A DNA stretch of 64,000 nt from Tenrec ecaudatus (Eukaryota > Chordata > Mammalia > Afrosoricida > Tenrecidae), in contig NC_134543.1 in NCBI RefSeq assembly GCF_050624435.1, forward strand, positions 122,712,475-122,776,474. The letters run 5' to 3'. The translations under genes and the position numbers were made by a program. Under the pieces are notes generated by a model. That model saw only the letters and a list, made by a program, of their open reading frames with translations, did not search any database and had not been told where the DNA came from. Position 1 is the first letter of the stretch; each line of letters starts with the position of its first letter. This document shows, piece by piece, positions 36,945 to 48,470 of this stretch.

Positions 36945-37905
36945 TATTTACCAAGTGCTGTGAATGGAACTCCACAGCATCTGCTGCTCCTGTCGGCAGT
37001 CACCACTCCAGCCGCAGACGTTACCACTCCCCTGCACCACTGCAATAAGCTCCCAAATAACCGGCCGTTCAGCCTTATCACCACGCTCATCCATCTCAGA
37101 CAGGACTGCCAAGTTAACTGTCCCTACACTCCACTTCTCCTCTCCCACCATGTCACTCCCCTGCTGACAAGACGTTAATGGCTCCCCATTGGCCATGTAA
37201 TCAACCACTGACTAGTCAACGTGGTCCTCGAGGCACTCAGGCGAGTATCAGCACACTCCTCCACCGATCGCATCCTGAAGTTGCTTGGAAAGGCGTGGGC
37301 TGTCTCCCATGGGTGAAGGACCAGGGATGTGCCAGCTACCTTACAACCTTACATAATCCCTGCAATCCATGTGGAGTCTTCCTTCAACCCATACCTCCGC
37401 CTCCTCCTCCTCCCCCTCCTCTCGCTCTAAGACATGGAGCCACTTGCAGATCCCTCCTCCCTGACTGTTCTGGCCGCCTTCTCTCATGACTAAATCCTAC
37501 CTTTCTGTCAAGAGTCATTTGAAATGACGACTTCTCGGGAGAGACTTCCTCAATTCACACCAAACCAAGTATTTGAACTGTACTAGTTGCACCCATCCTG
37601 GGGTACTGGGTATTCTCCACTGCATGTGTGCCAGCGACAACCCACACTCACAAAGAAGGTGCAGAATCAGGCACCATTTCCTTCCGTCAGAAGAGGGACC
37701 TTAAGAGGGCTTGTGGGAAAATTCTGTTCATTTCCAATTCCCTTGGCCGTGAATATTTGGAAGCCCTCATATAGAAAGTTATCACGAATTGGAACCCACT
37801 CAACAGCAACTAACATCCAGGTCTGCCTGTGCCAGAGCTGTTTGAACCTCCACCCATCTTTTCTGGTGGCGTGCACATAGTAGGCACTCAGTCGAGTGAG
37901 TGGGT
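36945..37905 (+). mobile_element. L2 LINE, 3' part, with a possible SINE remnant
   Basis: Long L2-like order: ATGTCACTCCCCTGCTGACA (37149), AATGGCTCCCCATTGGCCAT (37177), CTCATGACTAAATCCTACCT (37483), then the terminus GTGCACATAGTAGGCACTCA (37871) with GAGTGGGTTTGAGG. A short GGAACCCACTCAACAGCAAC at 37790 looks like part of a SINE. A CCT-rich tract is at 37397-37426. No intact frame. Confidence 0.7.
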
Positions 37906-38559
37906 TTGAGGAATGGATTTGGTGAAGTAATCCTAAGGTTGCATGTCCACACCGTGATTCCATGATACAACAAAAATGTAAACCTAAGCACTTCCACTCG
38001 CAATCACTTCAAATAAGCCTTTCCTTCCGGGATAAAAGATTAGTTGACATGTACGGGCTGTTAAAATTTATATATGCAAAAAGAGGTTGACAGTTATTTT
38101 CTTTGCATTTCTCGAAGAGCCGAGGAGGAAGCTGATGGAAATGTGTAGTAGAATTTCCTTGGGAGCACAGAGCTTTCTACAACACGCACAAGAACAAAGA
38201 AGACAGAAAATTAAAACCGAGTGCCCAAACAACTCTCCTTTGTTTCCAAACGGTATAGAGAAAATGAAGCTGCACCATATGCTGAAAATAGACGCCACTC
38301 AAAAGAAAGTACAGCACCCTGCTTGGCCCGCGAGGGGCCGGCATTTTTTCCTGCAGGTTGATAGCCAAAGCAGCACCTCGCCAGGGCAATCTGGGGGGTC
38401 GAAGACCCCTCTGCCAAAAGCAGATGAAGAAGGGTGTGACCCGTAGTTCTCCATGGTGAGAATTTGAGTACAGTACAGGCTTGCCAGACCCGAGAAGTAA
38501 CTAGGTAGATGGAAGCATTCAGTGTCACGCCCCTACCGCCCGGCCGACTCCCGGGCCTG
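37906..38559. other. unassigned non-coding stretch
   Basis: Nothing recognised. The 119-residue frame at 38087-38446 has no identifiable family. Confidence 0.4.
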
Positions 38560-38620
38560 TTTTATAGAGGAGGAAACCAAATGCAGAGACATGAGGGACT
38601 CACTCTACGTTAATCAACCA
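38560..38620 (+). mobile_element. possible MIR fragment
   Basis: TTTTATAGAGGAGGAAACCA AATGCAGAGACATGAGG matches the MIR 'agatgaggaaactgaggcacagag' core. Confidence 0.5.
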
Positions 38621-38689
38621 GTGACATCTGTCTAAATGATGGTTTCAGGGTTCCCATAGGTTGGTCTTGGGGGATCCGTCGTCATTGTG

Positions 38690-38868
38690 TTGTTGCTAGT
38701 TGCTGTTGAGTCCATTCGGAATCAGAGCTGAACTGCGCGCCATCGTTTTCATGGCTGGACCTTCCAGCAGCAAGTCACCAGGTCTCACTTCAAAGGGCCA
38801 GTTTGATCACCGACCTTCATGTTAGGAACCCAGCATTCAACCATTTGTGCTGCCCCTCAAAGTCAGAC
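38690..38868 (-). mobile_element. AfroSINE-related SINE, minus orientation, diverged
   Basis: GTTGCTGTTGAGTCCATTCG, TTTTCATGGCTGGACCTTCC and GATCACCGACCTTCATGTTA then CATTTGTGCTGCCCCTC follow the reversed SINE order in a variant form. Confidence 0.55.
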
Positions 38869-39374
38869 GGTCTGTTGTCTATAGCCAAGCCCTAGCAGGA
38901 TGAACAAGGGCAGACCACTCAGCATCTCTACCCCTACGTTTGCTATTTCAAGCCTTCAGATAAGAGTTGTGAAAAGATAGACGAGGTGGCCCTTCTAAAG
39001 TGGTTGGCTCTCAAACATTTGCTATTACTCTGAAGCCTCTTGTAGGATTTCAAAAACCACTGCATAGAATTGCTGTCCAATATGATAATGACTAGCTGCA
39101 AGTGGCTATCGAGTCCTGCAAACGTGCCTGGTTCGAATTGAGTTGTGCTTTGAGTGCTAAAATAGTCATTGGATTGCAAAGATTTAGTGGGAAAAATGTA
39201 AAATAACACATTAATTTTTGTCGATTGCATTTTGCAGTGGTAATAGTTTGCATATGGTGGATTCGCTAAAATATATTATTTACATTCATTTCATCTCTGT
39301 ACTTTTAAAAATGTGACTACTCGAAGATTTTGAATGACTGTGTGGCGTACTAACAGTGAACCTCTGTAAAATCC

Positions 39375-39500
39375 TTTGGATTTTCAAGACCAGAACTCTT
39401 TACAGGAGTGGAAAGCCTTGTGTTTTTGCCCCCCATGGAACGGCTGGTAGTTTGGAACTGCTGACTTGCCCAATCGACTCAATGGCCATACGTTTTGAGT
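39375..39500 (-). mobile_element. AfroSINE fragment, minus orientation
   Basis: ACTCTTTACAGGAGTGGAAA GCC and CGGCTGGTAGTTTGGAACTG CTGACTTG, joined to CAATCGACTCAATGG, which belongs to the other end of the family, so this is a rearranged or deleted copy. Confidence 0.6.
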
Positions 39501-39789
39501 TTGTGTGGCTTACATTATATACCAATTGGACAGTACTGGTATGGAACACTTCTGGGACATGGTAGGTCTTTAATAAGTATTTTCTAAAACTCAGCCGAGC
39601 AAAAAGTTAGGCTCCACTGAGGCTTTTCACAGAATCTCAGTTGTACTGATGCTGTTTGCCATGGTAAAGAGAGACAGCGCCGTTACATTTTGAAGAGAAA
39701 GGAAGATAGGAGCACCTAAGGCACGCGGTACCAATAGTAGCCTGGCTGGAAATCCTTCGGTGACAAGGCTTAAGTGGCAGTCTCACATA

Positions 39790-39985
39790 CTACCATCAAG
39801 ATGATTCTCTCTCACAGCTACCCTGTAGGGCAGGGTCGAATTGCCCCTGTGAGTTTCTTAGATTGTAACTCTACAGGAGTAGAAGGTCGAGTCTTTCTCC
39901 CACTGTGTGGCCGGTGGTTTTGATCTGCTGAACTTCTGGTTATCAGCCCAGCAGATAATCACGCTGTTACCAAGGCTCCTAAATG
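39790..39985 (-). mobile_element. AfroSINE, near full length, minus orientation
   Basis: ACCCTGTAGGGCAGGGTCGA, CAGGAGTAGAAGGTCGAGTC, GGCCGGTGGTTTTGATCTGC, and an end TGTTACCAAGGCTCC. Confidence 0.75.
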
Positions 39986-40279
39986 ATCCTCGAGACCTCC
40001 ATTTGAGTGCATAGAAGAGCTAATAACGCTGCCCAGGACACTGGAGCCGAAGGGAGCCTTCCCTGGACAACTACTGCTTGCTTCCTTTGATAGCCTCCAG
40101 AATTGGGGCTGTGGATTTCAGAAAGAGAAGGGCATTCCACAGCACACATATGCCAGAGAGCATAAGCAGCATCTTGTTGAGGTGAGGTAATATTATCTTG
40201 GTCTTTGTGACTGTCTCTAAGAAGCAAAACTAGTGAATGTGTGTGTATGTGTGTTCCAAGAATTGCAGCTTTCAGTATT

Positions 40280-40955
40280 GATTACAACTCAATGTAAAGA
40301 AGACCAAAATCCTCACAACTGGGCCAATGGGTAACATCATGAAAGATGGAGAAAAGATCAAAGTTGTTAAGGATTTTGTCTTACTTGGATCTACAATCAA
40401 TGCTCATGGTAACAGCAGTCAAAGATGCACTGCGCTGGGTAAATCTGCAGGACAAGATCTGTTTAGAATACAAAAAGGGAAGATTGTTACCTTGAGGAAT
40501 AAGGTGACCTGTCCCAAGCCATGATGTTTTTCAATGGCCTCATATGCATGTGAAAGTTGGACAGTGAATAAGGAAGACCGAAGATGAACTGGTGTCTTTG
40601 AATTGTGGTGCTGGTGAAGAATGTCGAAAGCACCAGGAACTACCAAATGAACAAGCAAATCTGTCTTGGAAGAGGTTAAACCAGAGTGCTCCTTAGAGGC
40701 AAGGAATAGCGAGACTTTCTCTTGCATACTTTGGACATGTTGTCAGAAAAGACCAGTCCCTGGAGAAGAACAACATGCTTGTTGGAAAGTGGAGGGGCAG
40801 GGAACCAGAGGAAGATGGATTGACATGGTGACTGCAACCATTGGCTGAGGCATAGGACTAATTGTGAGGATGGCGCAGGATTGGGCAGTGCTTTGTTCTG
40901 TTGCACACAAGGCTGCTATGGGTCGGAACTGATTGAAAACTAGCAACAACAAGAG
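40280..40955 (+). mobile_element. RTE-type LINE, 3' part of the reverse transcriptase ORF and tail
   Basis: The frame fragment at 40327-40524 reads GEKIKVVKDFVLLGSTINAH, the conserved region after the RTE reverse transcriptase palm. It is followed by TGTGAAAGTTGGACAGTGAA, CTTTGGACATGTTGTCAGAA, and the tail GGGTCGGAACTGATTGAAAA CTAGCAACAACAAG. Several stops and frameshifts; inactive. It is the best-preserved 3' copy here. Confidence 0.88.
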
Positions 40956-41184
40956 CAAAGAAATGGCTCACACAGTGGTAAAGACAGGCGAGTTCCAGGG
41001 GTCAGACTGAGGGCTTCTACTGAGCCACAGAGCTGCAGTGGGTGATAAGCTCAAGTTCAGGAGGCAGGACTGCAGGTTTCTGGCTGCAGAGCGGAATGAA
41101 CCCAAGAGGCAGACTACTGAGAATTCTCAGGACTGGTAGGCCACTGGTTTAATCCAAAGGGGTCAGAGGATCAGCCAAATCCAA
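40956..41184. other. unassigned stretch, possibly repeat-derived
   Basis: Text with alternating CAG/TGCAG words; no family recognised. Confidence 0.3.
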
Positions 41185-41475
41185 CATCCAGGCCCAGAAT
41201 AAGGCAAACAAGCTTTTGTATGGTGTTCATTTGTCCTGGAAGCAGGCCACAGACACACCCCCTCAACACAGACCCCCAGGAAACTGCCTTTCAATTGATA
41301 GGCAGCTGATAGCAGTCCTTATTACGGATGTGATTGATTAAATGATGTTGGGTCTTATCATGGGGAATCCCTAGGGCTTAACTACCATACCAACCTGGCC
41401 CAGCTGAGTTGACATGGAACCCATATGATACAGTGTCCTTCATAAAGACATCATGATCCTCCTGACTTTAACATC
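41185..41475 (+). mobile_element. unclassified LTR-like interspersed repeat
   Basis: GTGATTGATTAAATGATGTT, CTTAACTACCATACCAACCT GGCCCAGCTGAGTTGACATGG resembles the right half of a mammalian LTR type. Ends are not resolved. Confidence 0.35.
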
Positions 41476-41482
41476 ATCACTG

Positions 41483-41530
41483 GTAGGGTCGCTATGAGTC
41501 AGCATTGGATGGAAGTGAGTTTGGTCTCTG
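41483..41530 (+). mobile_element. AfroSINE 3' end fragment
   Basis: TAGGGTCGCTATGAGTCAGC ATTGGATGGAAGTGAGTTTGG is the SINE 3' end and tail only. Confidence 0.6.
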
Positions 41531-41579
41531 ATTGAATAGTTCTGAGTGCCTTTGAACAGGTTCATTCCACTCCAACCCC

Positions 41580-41777
41580 CACTGAGAATTTGTCTTTCAG
41601 AGAGACTGAATCAGAATCCACATTGCAACGCGATCCTGTGGGGATTCCTATAGCTCCCGAGAGGGTGGATGCCTGGGGAATCTTCCAGAAACCCTGGAGG
41701 TGGGTTCTCTGTGTTATAACAAAGCATCCAGGTGATCCGGACCCATGCTCATGTTGGAGAATTACCCCCCTAGATTC
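41580..41777 (+). mobile_element. MER5A-like hAT element
   Basis: AGACTGAATCAGAATCCACA, TGTGTTATAACAAAGCATCC AGGTGATCCGGACCCATGCTC and GTTGGAGAATTAC follow the MER5A order. Non-coding. Confidence 0.55.
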
Positions 41778-42204
41778 AAGACTACCTAATTCATGAAGGC
41801 ATGTGCTCTGACAGCACGAATCCTAAAAGACGAGTTTTCTTATGAGAGAGAAAATTCATGACTCCACGTGCCGAACATTCTTCGGCAAGTTCTCATGACA
41901 AAGGCGGAGGAAACACAGGGGAGCAAGCTCCTCCACACAAGGATGTGTGCAGCCTTTGTGCTGATCCCATTTAACCTACAACTGGACCCTCCCATCACCC
42001 TACCCTGAGCCAACCGTGAGAAAGTCTCTTCTGCCACCAAGAGGGCATGAACACTGAGAATGGGTAGCACCACCACCAAAGTCCCTGCATCACGATGGAA
42101 AGCTTAGGGCCACATTACCTAAGTCGATAAAGCAACAATGCTTCTTTAAGGTACTTTGAGGACTAACCCCAAGCCATTCACTTTCAACTGACGCATACGC
42201 AGGT

Positions 42205-42645
42205 GAACGTTAGACATTAGTAAGGCAGATCAAAGAAGAACTGATATGTTTGAATTGTGGCGTTGGCTAAGAATGCTCAAAGTGCACGGGCTGCTAAAAG
42301 GACGAACAGATTTGTCTTAGAAGAAATGCCGCCAGAATGCTCCTTAGAGGCAAGGATGGCAAGACTTGGTCCCTCATACTTCGGACACATTGTCAGGCGA
42401 GACCAGTCCCGGGGGGAGGCCATCATGCTTGGTAAGGTGGGAGGGGCAGTGAAGAGAGGACGGGTAGCCAAGAAAGGGAGACCCTCAATGAGATGGATGG
42501 ACACAGGGGCGGCGACCATGGGCTCAGGGACAATGGTGCACAGGAACGATTGTGAGGATGGCACGGGGCCAAGCGGTGTTTCATTCTGTTGTGCAGAGGG
42601 TCACCGTGGGTCAGAACCACAGCACCGACACGGCCAACATAAATC
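42205..42645 (+). mobile_element. RTE-type LINE 3' end
   Basis: GTTTGAATTGTGGCGTTGGC, AGAATGCTCCTTAGAGGCAA, CTTCGGACACATTGTCAGGC, ATCATGCTTGGTAAGGTGGG, and TTTCATTCTGTTGTGCAGAG then GTGGGTCAGAACCACAGC. The 158-residue frame at 42257-42733 is a remnant of the RTE C-terminus (NRFVLEEMPPECSLEARMAR), not a gene. Confidence 0.88.
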
Positions 42646-43689
42646 TCTCATCACTTTGGTGGTAGTTACACAGAACGTCCCCCCACCCCCTCCCTTGTTC
42701 CTTCTCAACCACTGCACAGGGAGTAGATTTTAAAATGTGAAAAGGAAGACGAAGCAACATAAAAGTAGCCAGGGGCATGATGATTCAGAAAGCCAGTTCT
42801 GCCCCTGGTGACGGTAGAGATTTGGATGGAGGGCTGGCCTGTGTGAACTTGAGTAAGAAATCAGCAGGAAAGATTTTTTTTTGCTTAACAGAGCAGAAGG
42901 GTGACAAAGACGATAGCATTGTTCCAAAAGGCCACCTCATGGCCGATTACTGTGAGCCGCGCTTCCCTCTGGAGTAGCTTTGAGTGGTGCCTCTCAGGAG
43001 AAAGGCCCGCTCGAAGGGTGGCTGCCAGCACACTTCTTTTCCCCTCTAATCCAGATATGTCAGCTAGCAGTTACGTAATAATGCTAACAACCACCCCCCA
43101 ATCTAGGGGCTTGTAACAGCCAGCATTTCTTCTTCTTTCTTGGGGCTGTGGCAGGACTTCAATGAAGTTTAATTCCTTGCTGAGAATTTGCATTCCAACC
43201 CTAGGTATACTGCATCAGAATCTCTGTGGTTAACTATCCCCAGTGATCCTTATGTGCATAGAAGAACCAAAGAACCTCCTGGAGAGTTATAAGAATAACC
43301 TCAGAGGATCTTGTTGAGTGGTAGATTCTGATTCTGTGTGTCTGGGCGGTCATGCACATTCTCAGCAAGGGGTAAAACCAGAAGGAAATGGGTGGGCTAG
43401 GGTCCGCCTGGTGGTGGTTGCTGATTGGGTTTAGATCTGCCCTACATGTCTCCTGTCTTTTTTGGACAATTGTTACTGCAAGTTTTTCTCATAGTAAACA
43501 AAAATAGATGCATAAATGAGAGAGCTCATTCAAACAAGGATTTGCTAAGAATGAGCCCTCATAGCACCTGCTAATTCTGATTGGACAAAACAAGTGCTCA
43601 TGGCACGCCCTAAGCCAACAGCTGGGGAAGCTTGTCCACAAAGAGGTCATGCAGAAAAAGTAAGAATGGTAGCACTACTGCAGGAAAGG
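42646..43689. other. mostly unassigned; MER5-like fragment near 43180-43330
   Basis: GAGAATTTGCATTCCAACCC and ACTGCATCAGAATCTCTGTG at 43182-43230 suggest a MER5-type piece. No gene recognised. Confidence 0.35.
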
Positions 43690-43895
43690 GATCAATTGAA
43701 GCCAATACTGGGTTATGCGTTGGGCTGCTAACTGCAAGATCAGCAGTTCGAAACCACCAGCCAATCTGTGGACGTGCGATGCGGCTTTCTACTCCAGCAA
43801 AGAGATACAGTCTTGGAAACCCATAAAGGCAGTTCTATTCTGTCCTACCCGATCACTTGATCTAGTGGCAGTGAGTTTTTGGGTTTTTTATAATC
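43690..43895 (+). mobile_element. AfroSINE, full length
   Basis: GGGCTGCTAACTGCAAGATC, CTTTCTACTCCAGCAAAGAG, GGCAGTTCTATTCTGTCCTA, tail GTGAGTTTTTGGGTTTTTT. One of the cleaner copies. Confidence 0.85.
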
Positions 43896-44039
43896 TATCA
43901 CCCGAACTGAAAGAAAGAAAGAATGAGACTGTAAATCGCTATGGGAGCAGACAGGCTCATCTTTCTCCTTGCTGGTGGGTACAACTGCCAACGTCCCATC
44001 ACAGCTCCTTAGTGGGTCCCCAGGGGTGGCTGATCTCTA

Positions 44040-44222
44040 GAACTGAGCTTCTCAAGCTTGACTCACACTGGAAGTTTAAAAAGACTGATGTTATGCTGCA
44101 CGCCCCACCACACACACACACCCTGAGATTCTGATTTAATTGATTTGGGGTGCACCCCACGCTGGGAGTAGTAAAAGCTTTCCAGGTGTGTCTAATAAGC
44201 TGGCGCGCCTAAGAACCACTGA
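44040..44222 (+). mobile_element. MER5A-like hAT element
   Basis: Left AACTGAGCTTCTCAAGCTTG and right GCGCCTAAGAACCACTGAGG form imperfect terminal inversions; inside are GAGATTCTGATTTAATTGAT and CTTTCCAGGTGTGTCTAATA. A short CA run is internal (44107-44121). Confidence 0.65.
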
Positions 44223-44419
44223 GGTGAAGGCAAACTCTACTGATTAAACACATCATGGCTTTGGGGAGGACCCTTCTTTTAATCCATTATGGGGACTCCC
44301 CATCTTCTAAGACCCCTTACAGTTAGAGCACATTACTCTGTCAGAGGCCATTAGACTCCCTCCAGTGAGCAGCCTCCGGTCAGATTCATAAGGAGGCTTC
44401 CATCCCAGACTTTCTTAGA

Positions 44420-44565
44420 GCAGGACTTCCAACAGGTTTATTCCAGTTCTACCCCCGACTGACTTTTTCCATTTCCACCCCAGGTATACTGACTCAGAAT
44501 CTACATTGGAACAAGAATTATGCATATGTAAGAATCACCTGTGGAGCTGGTCCCAATGAAAAGTG
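44420..44565 (+). mobile_element. MER5-like fragment
   Basis: CTGACTCAGAATCTACATTG and AAGAATCACCTGTGGAGC; ends not resolved. Confidence 0.4.
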
Positions 44566-44579
44566 ATTCCGTATATTAA

Positions 44580-44778
44580 AAAAAAAAAACAAGCTCCCTG
44601 CCATCAAGCCGATTCTGATTCATAGCAATCCTGCAGGACAGAGTAGACCTGCCCCTGTGGGTTCCTGAGACTACCTTTTTATGGAAATACAAAGACTTTC
44701 CCCTGAGGTGGTTTCAAACTTCTGACTCTGTGCTTGGCAACCCAACCTGTTACCCACTACTCCACCAGGGCACTTCCA
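44580..44778 (-). mobile_element. AfroSINE, full length, minus orientation
   Basis: Starts with an A run (44578-44589) and AAGCTCCCTGCCATCAAGCC, then GACAGAGTAGACCTGCCCCT, GGTGGTTTCAAACTTCTGAC, and ends TACTCCACCAGGGCAC. Confidence 0.88.
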
Positions 44779-44929
44779 GATTCAAGAGATAGGGTGGAAA
44801 TGTAAATTATCAACAGGGGGTCAAACTGGCCTGAACTGGTTTGAAGCCACAAGTTAGAGTGGATCCTGTGGGTTCCTGATCTCGTGTTAAAAGTACAAAC
44901 ATTGGTGCAGGCACTAATTCCTAAACGAG

Positions 44930-45010
44930 ACCCCTTCAAAAAGTTCTTAGAAAAATCCCATTATCTTTCAATTCCGTTTTCTTTCCCCAAGAACTTTTTG
45001 AAGGCCTCTC
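44930..45010. mobile_element. short palindromic mariner-like element
   Basis: CCTTCAAAAAGTTCTTAGAA (44935 on) is inverted as CCAAGAACTTTTTGAAGG (44989-45006) around CATTATCTTTCAATTCCG. The terminal inversion is clear over about 17 bp. Confidence 0.6.
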
Positions 45011-45454
45011 CTCTGTCTCCATTTTTGTGTGGAGAATCCTGCTGTTACCATTAGAATCTAGACTCTACTGTCCCAAGGCAAAGGACACTTGCATAGGTAA
45101 TGTACATATTTGTTTTGCTTTTTATTTATTTCCATATTTTTTGTATGTATACAAAAAATTTCCATTTTTTTTGTGCCTTCTGGCATTCAAAGTGCTGTAA
45201 ATAATGATTTTGAGGCCCTTATAAAGAGCTCTTCCAAGGGGGGGTGCTGCCATGCATTTTGGAAGAGAGAGACCAGGAGCTGCTTCCAGCCAGCAACTCC
45301 TCCTTTTCAAGCTAAGCTTCTTCCTATAACCGGTTTCTGGGGGGCTTTTTTGCCACTCTTTATTTTCAGTCTTACCGCTGTCGTGCCGTTTATTCCAACA
45401 CTAGTTTTATTTTACCACTTTCGTTTGGAGGTTGAAATTTATAACCCTCATTAT
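45011..45454. other. unassigned non-coding stretch
   Basis: T-rich at 45110-45180. The 304-residue frame at 45110-46024 is a chance run through T-rich DNA, a SINE and an L1 end, not a gene. Confidence 0.5.
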
Positions 45455-45546
45455 AAAAAACAAACACACTGCCATCACATTGATTCCAGCTCATCCGGGA
45501 CCTTCAGGACAGAGTGGAGCTGCATTCTGAGGAATCTGAGACGGAC
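45455..45546 (-). mobile_element. AfroSINE 3' half, minus orientation
   Basis: ACAAACACACTGCCATCACA TTGATTCCAGCTCATCC then GACAGAGTGGAGCTGCATTC, cut off where the L1 end begins. Confidence 0.75.
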
Positions 45547-45907
45547 TTTTAAAAAAAATCATTTTATTGGGGACTCGTCCAACTCTCATCACAATCCATC
45601 CATCCATCCAACCATCCATCCATCCATCCATCCATCCATCCATCCATTGTGTCAAGCACATTTGTACATTTGTTGCCATCATCATTCTCAAAACATTTTC
45701 TTTCTACTGGAGCCTTTTGTATCTGCTTCTCATTTCCCCTCCCTCACCAGCTACCCCCACCCACAAATCTCTGATACATTATTATTATTTTGTCTTGTCT
45801 TACACTGTCCGATGTCTCCCTTCACCCACTTTTCTGTTGTCCGTCCCCCAGGGAGGGGGTTCTATGTAGGTCATTCTGATTGGTTCCCCCTTAATCCCCT
45901 ACAGGTG
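45547..45907 (-). mobile_element. afrotherian L1-type 3' UTR, minus orientation, short
   Basis: Starts AAAAAAATCATTTTATTGGG and contains a CATC array (45594-45648), CAAGCACATTTGTACATTTG, TACACTGTCCGATGTCTCCC and CCCAGGGAGGGGGTTCTATG. It is 5' truncated at about 360 bp and inserted next to, or into, the SINE at 45455. Confidence 0.8.
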
Positions 45908-46149
45908 GCATCATGTTTCTTGTGCAAACCTCTGGAAGAGACAGCGCAAATAAGAATATTGAATCAGGAAGCCCCTCTGCTTCTGATAGTGTGCGTGTGG
46001 GTGTGTAAGAAAAATAGTATTTGAAGGACCAACCTATGTGTTAGAGTGTTTCATATCTTTCAAGAATCTTTTAGATATAGTGATCAAGCAGACCATCCCC
46101 TGCCCCACTCTTACCCAATATGTTGTCTGGCTCACAGACAAGCTCACTT
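45908..46149. other. unassigned non-coding stretch
   Basis: Nothing recognised. Confidence 0.4.
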
Positions 46150-46330
46150 GTTAGAAAAAGAAGAAGATAAATCATCAGTTTGCATATTAATTTTCCCCAT
46201 CCATTGATTGATGGTTGTTAGGATGCTTGAGATTTTGAATAACCAATCAAATTATTAATTTTTGGATGAAATTCCATAATCCTGTGACTAATTATCCAAA
46301 CATATGCAGATTGGGGTGGGAGATCTGTGT
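46150..46330. promoter_or_regulatory. candidate conserved non-coding element 12 kb upstream of RORA
   Basis: AT-rich, non-repetitive text dense in homeobox/POU-like motifs: GTTTGCATATTAATTTTCCC, AACCAATCAAATTATTAATT, GACTAATTATCCAAACATATG. It is surrounded by transposons but contains none. Function and conservation are inference only. Confidence 0.35.
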
Positions 46331-47635
46331 GGAGCCACAAACAACGTCAGTGTCTAAGAGGGGGGGAAAAAAAAGATACATCCGCCCAGCACATGAGTCA
46401 CTGGGAACATATTGGATACATTTATCAGAGTAGGAAGCACTCTAGAGTCAATGACATTTCAGTTTGACACTCTCTTCACATCCAAAAGTTAGATCCACAA
46501 ATATTTTCTTCCCGGGGACATGTTGTCATAATATAGGAAATAAATAAAACCTTCAGTCTGCACAGCTGTTGTCCTACTCGTGGATCCCGTAATGCCACGG
46601 CGAAACAAAGAGCAGCCGAAGAATGAAACTCCCTTTCCGTGCCATTGCCTTGGAGGCAGGGGTCTGAGAACGGCCGTCCCGAAGCTGTGTCGCTTTGGAG
46701 AGGTTGCTGACCATTTCTGCGTCTTGTCCCGCTGCCCCCAGCCTCCCCACCCACCAGCCTGAGGAACTAGACTCTCATTGGCTTCCAAGGGCCAAGGCCC
46801 CTCTGGAATCCCATGATCTAATTGCCTGCAGACCGTATGACGTGACAAAAGACACAGTGTGTGAAGACAGCTGTGCAAGAGAAGGGTCAAGCAGATGCTC
46901 AATACGGCAGTTACGGGTGGAATGTCTTGATGCCCAGGAGGCTCATTCAGCAGGGAAGGAAGGCGATGGCCCCGAGTGTCCGGAGGAAACCGCGCACAGG
47001 CAGGGCCTTGATTGCCCACAGTGTGGCTGGTCAAACAGAAGGAGGACTGCAGACCCCCAACCCCCGGCCGGTGCCTTTCTCTTGGCCCAGGCTGCGGCAC
47101 TGGTCTAAGGTGAGGAGCCCCAGGCTGTCCTGGCGGATCTCACCCTTTGGCTGAAAGAACACTCACCTCAAGCTTCCATTTGTCGTGACGGGAGTCAAGC
47201 GCTCTTTGAGGACGGATCTAAGTTGGGCAACAGAATTAGCTCAATGAATGTGACTACAAATGTTGTCAATATTTTAGTGAGGATCACTTTCCACCCTTTA
47301 GCCAAGGCCAACCACCAGCCTCAGTCTTAGGCAAATGATTGTGTGGGTTCTAGTTAATTCTAGTTCATTTGGTTGTGCGGATGGCCCACTTGAACAGGGG
47401 GTGGGGGAGGCACCGCAGTCTCAGGAGTGTTCCTCACTGCCTCTAGAGGAGGTGCAACTGAGAGCCAGAACCCTGTTCTTCACATTCGCCGGGCTGCATC
47501 TCAGCAACCTCTCCTGAGGAAGGAAGCTACTCTAAGGTGAAGCATAGGAGAGTCGCTTGGGGGGAAAATCAACATATACCGAATATACGCTGTGTGCCAA
47601 GCATACAGTCCCTATTCCATTATCCGTAGTCTCCA
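46331..47635. other. unassigned, repeat-poor stretch
   Basis: No element recognised. Frames of 137 and 203 residues on opposite strands at 46489-47108 overlap each other and have no domain. Confidence 0.4.
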
Positions 47636-48070
47636 GTGTGAAGGTTAGATGTGATGTCAACTTGCACGCATGTGAAGGATAGAGTCCAGCCTATCGAGCA
47701 AGTGGAAGCCGCCTTGCGGGTGTGACCTTGGTGTGAGAGAGACACTGAGGAGAACTGAGCTCTCTCTTGCTCCTCATTTTTCTGATCCGCTGGCTCCTAA
47801 CAAGTCTTGTGTGGGGTCAGTGGCCCATGTGGCCTGCTGAGCCTGGCGCTCTGCCATGTTGCTGTGGACATGGGATTCATGTCACTGCACCCACCGACCT
47901 ACCGTCTCCTACCTTCTGACTCCACCTTCCTGCTTCATCCACCAGCAGCTGTGTGAGTCAGAGGCCCTCTAGCCAGCAAGGGCTGGAGTTAGACTTGACT
48001 GTGGTGCTTTCTTGCCCTGAATTGTTTCTTGATAGAAAGCATTTTCTTATGCATGTATGAGAATCATTGA
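47636..48070 (+). mobile_element. LTR-like repeat, copy C (truncated)
   Basis: TGTGAAGGTTAGATGTGATG TCAACTTG, GAGTCCAGCCTATCGAGCAA and TTGATAGAAAGCATTTTCTT parallel the LTRs at 434 and 2118; the right end is missing. Confidence 0.45.
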
Positions 48071-48304
48071 TGAAATCCTACTTTGGCAAGGAATTTGGCC
48101 CAGATGTGTTAAGGGGTTTGCTCAAACTTTAAGGTTTAATATTCGGCAAGTCTAGGGCAGGTCCAATGCCCATGTTAGTTCCACACACATTGGATCTCAA
48201 ATGCAAATAAAATTTAAAACGGGGCTTACATTTCAAGTTCGTTAGCTGCTTTATCGACGTTCCTGCTCAGATCTGCATGCTCATCCAGCCCTGCCATGCC
48301 CAGC

Positions 48305-48470
48305 CACGGCCAAGTCCACAGTGTGTTTGAACATGACTATCGAAAGATGAGGCTTTCTAGTTCTAGAAAGAGTTGCAGCCTCAGGAACGCACATGAGCAA
48401 GTACACCCTGCCCTATAGGGGTGCCGTGAGTCAGAATCCACTCCATAGTAGCGGGTTTGGAAGTTTTGCT
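48305..48470 (+). mobile_element. AfroSINE, diverged
   Basis: GGCTTTCTAGTTCTAGAAAG AGTTGCAG, CCTGCCCTATAGGGGTGCCG TGAGTCAGAATCCACTCC, tail GCGGGTTTGGAAG. Confidence 0.75.

Noticed and set aside
42257..42733. 158-residue frame with NRFVLEEMPPECSLEARMAR
   Set aside because: Recognised as a decayed RTE C-terminus, not a host gene.
45110..46024. 304-residue open frame
   Set aside because: It crosses T-rich DNA, a reversed SINE, a CATC array and an L1 end; no family similarity and composition follows the repeats.
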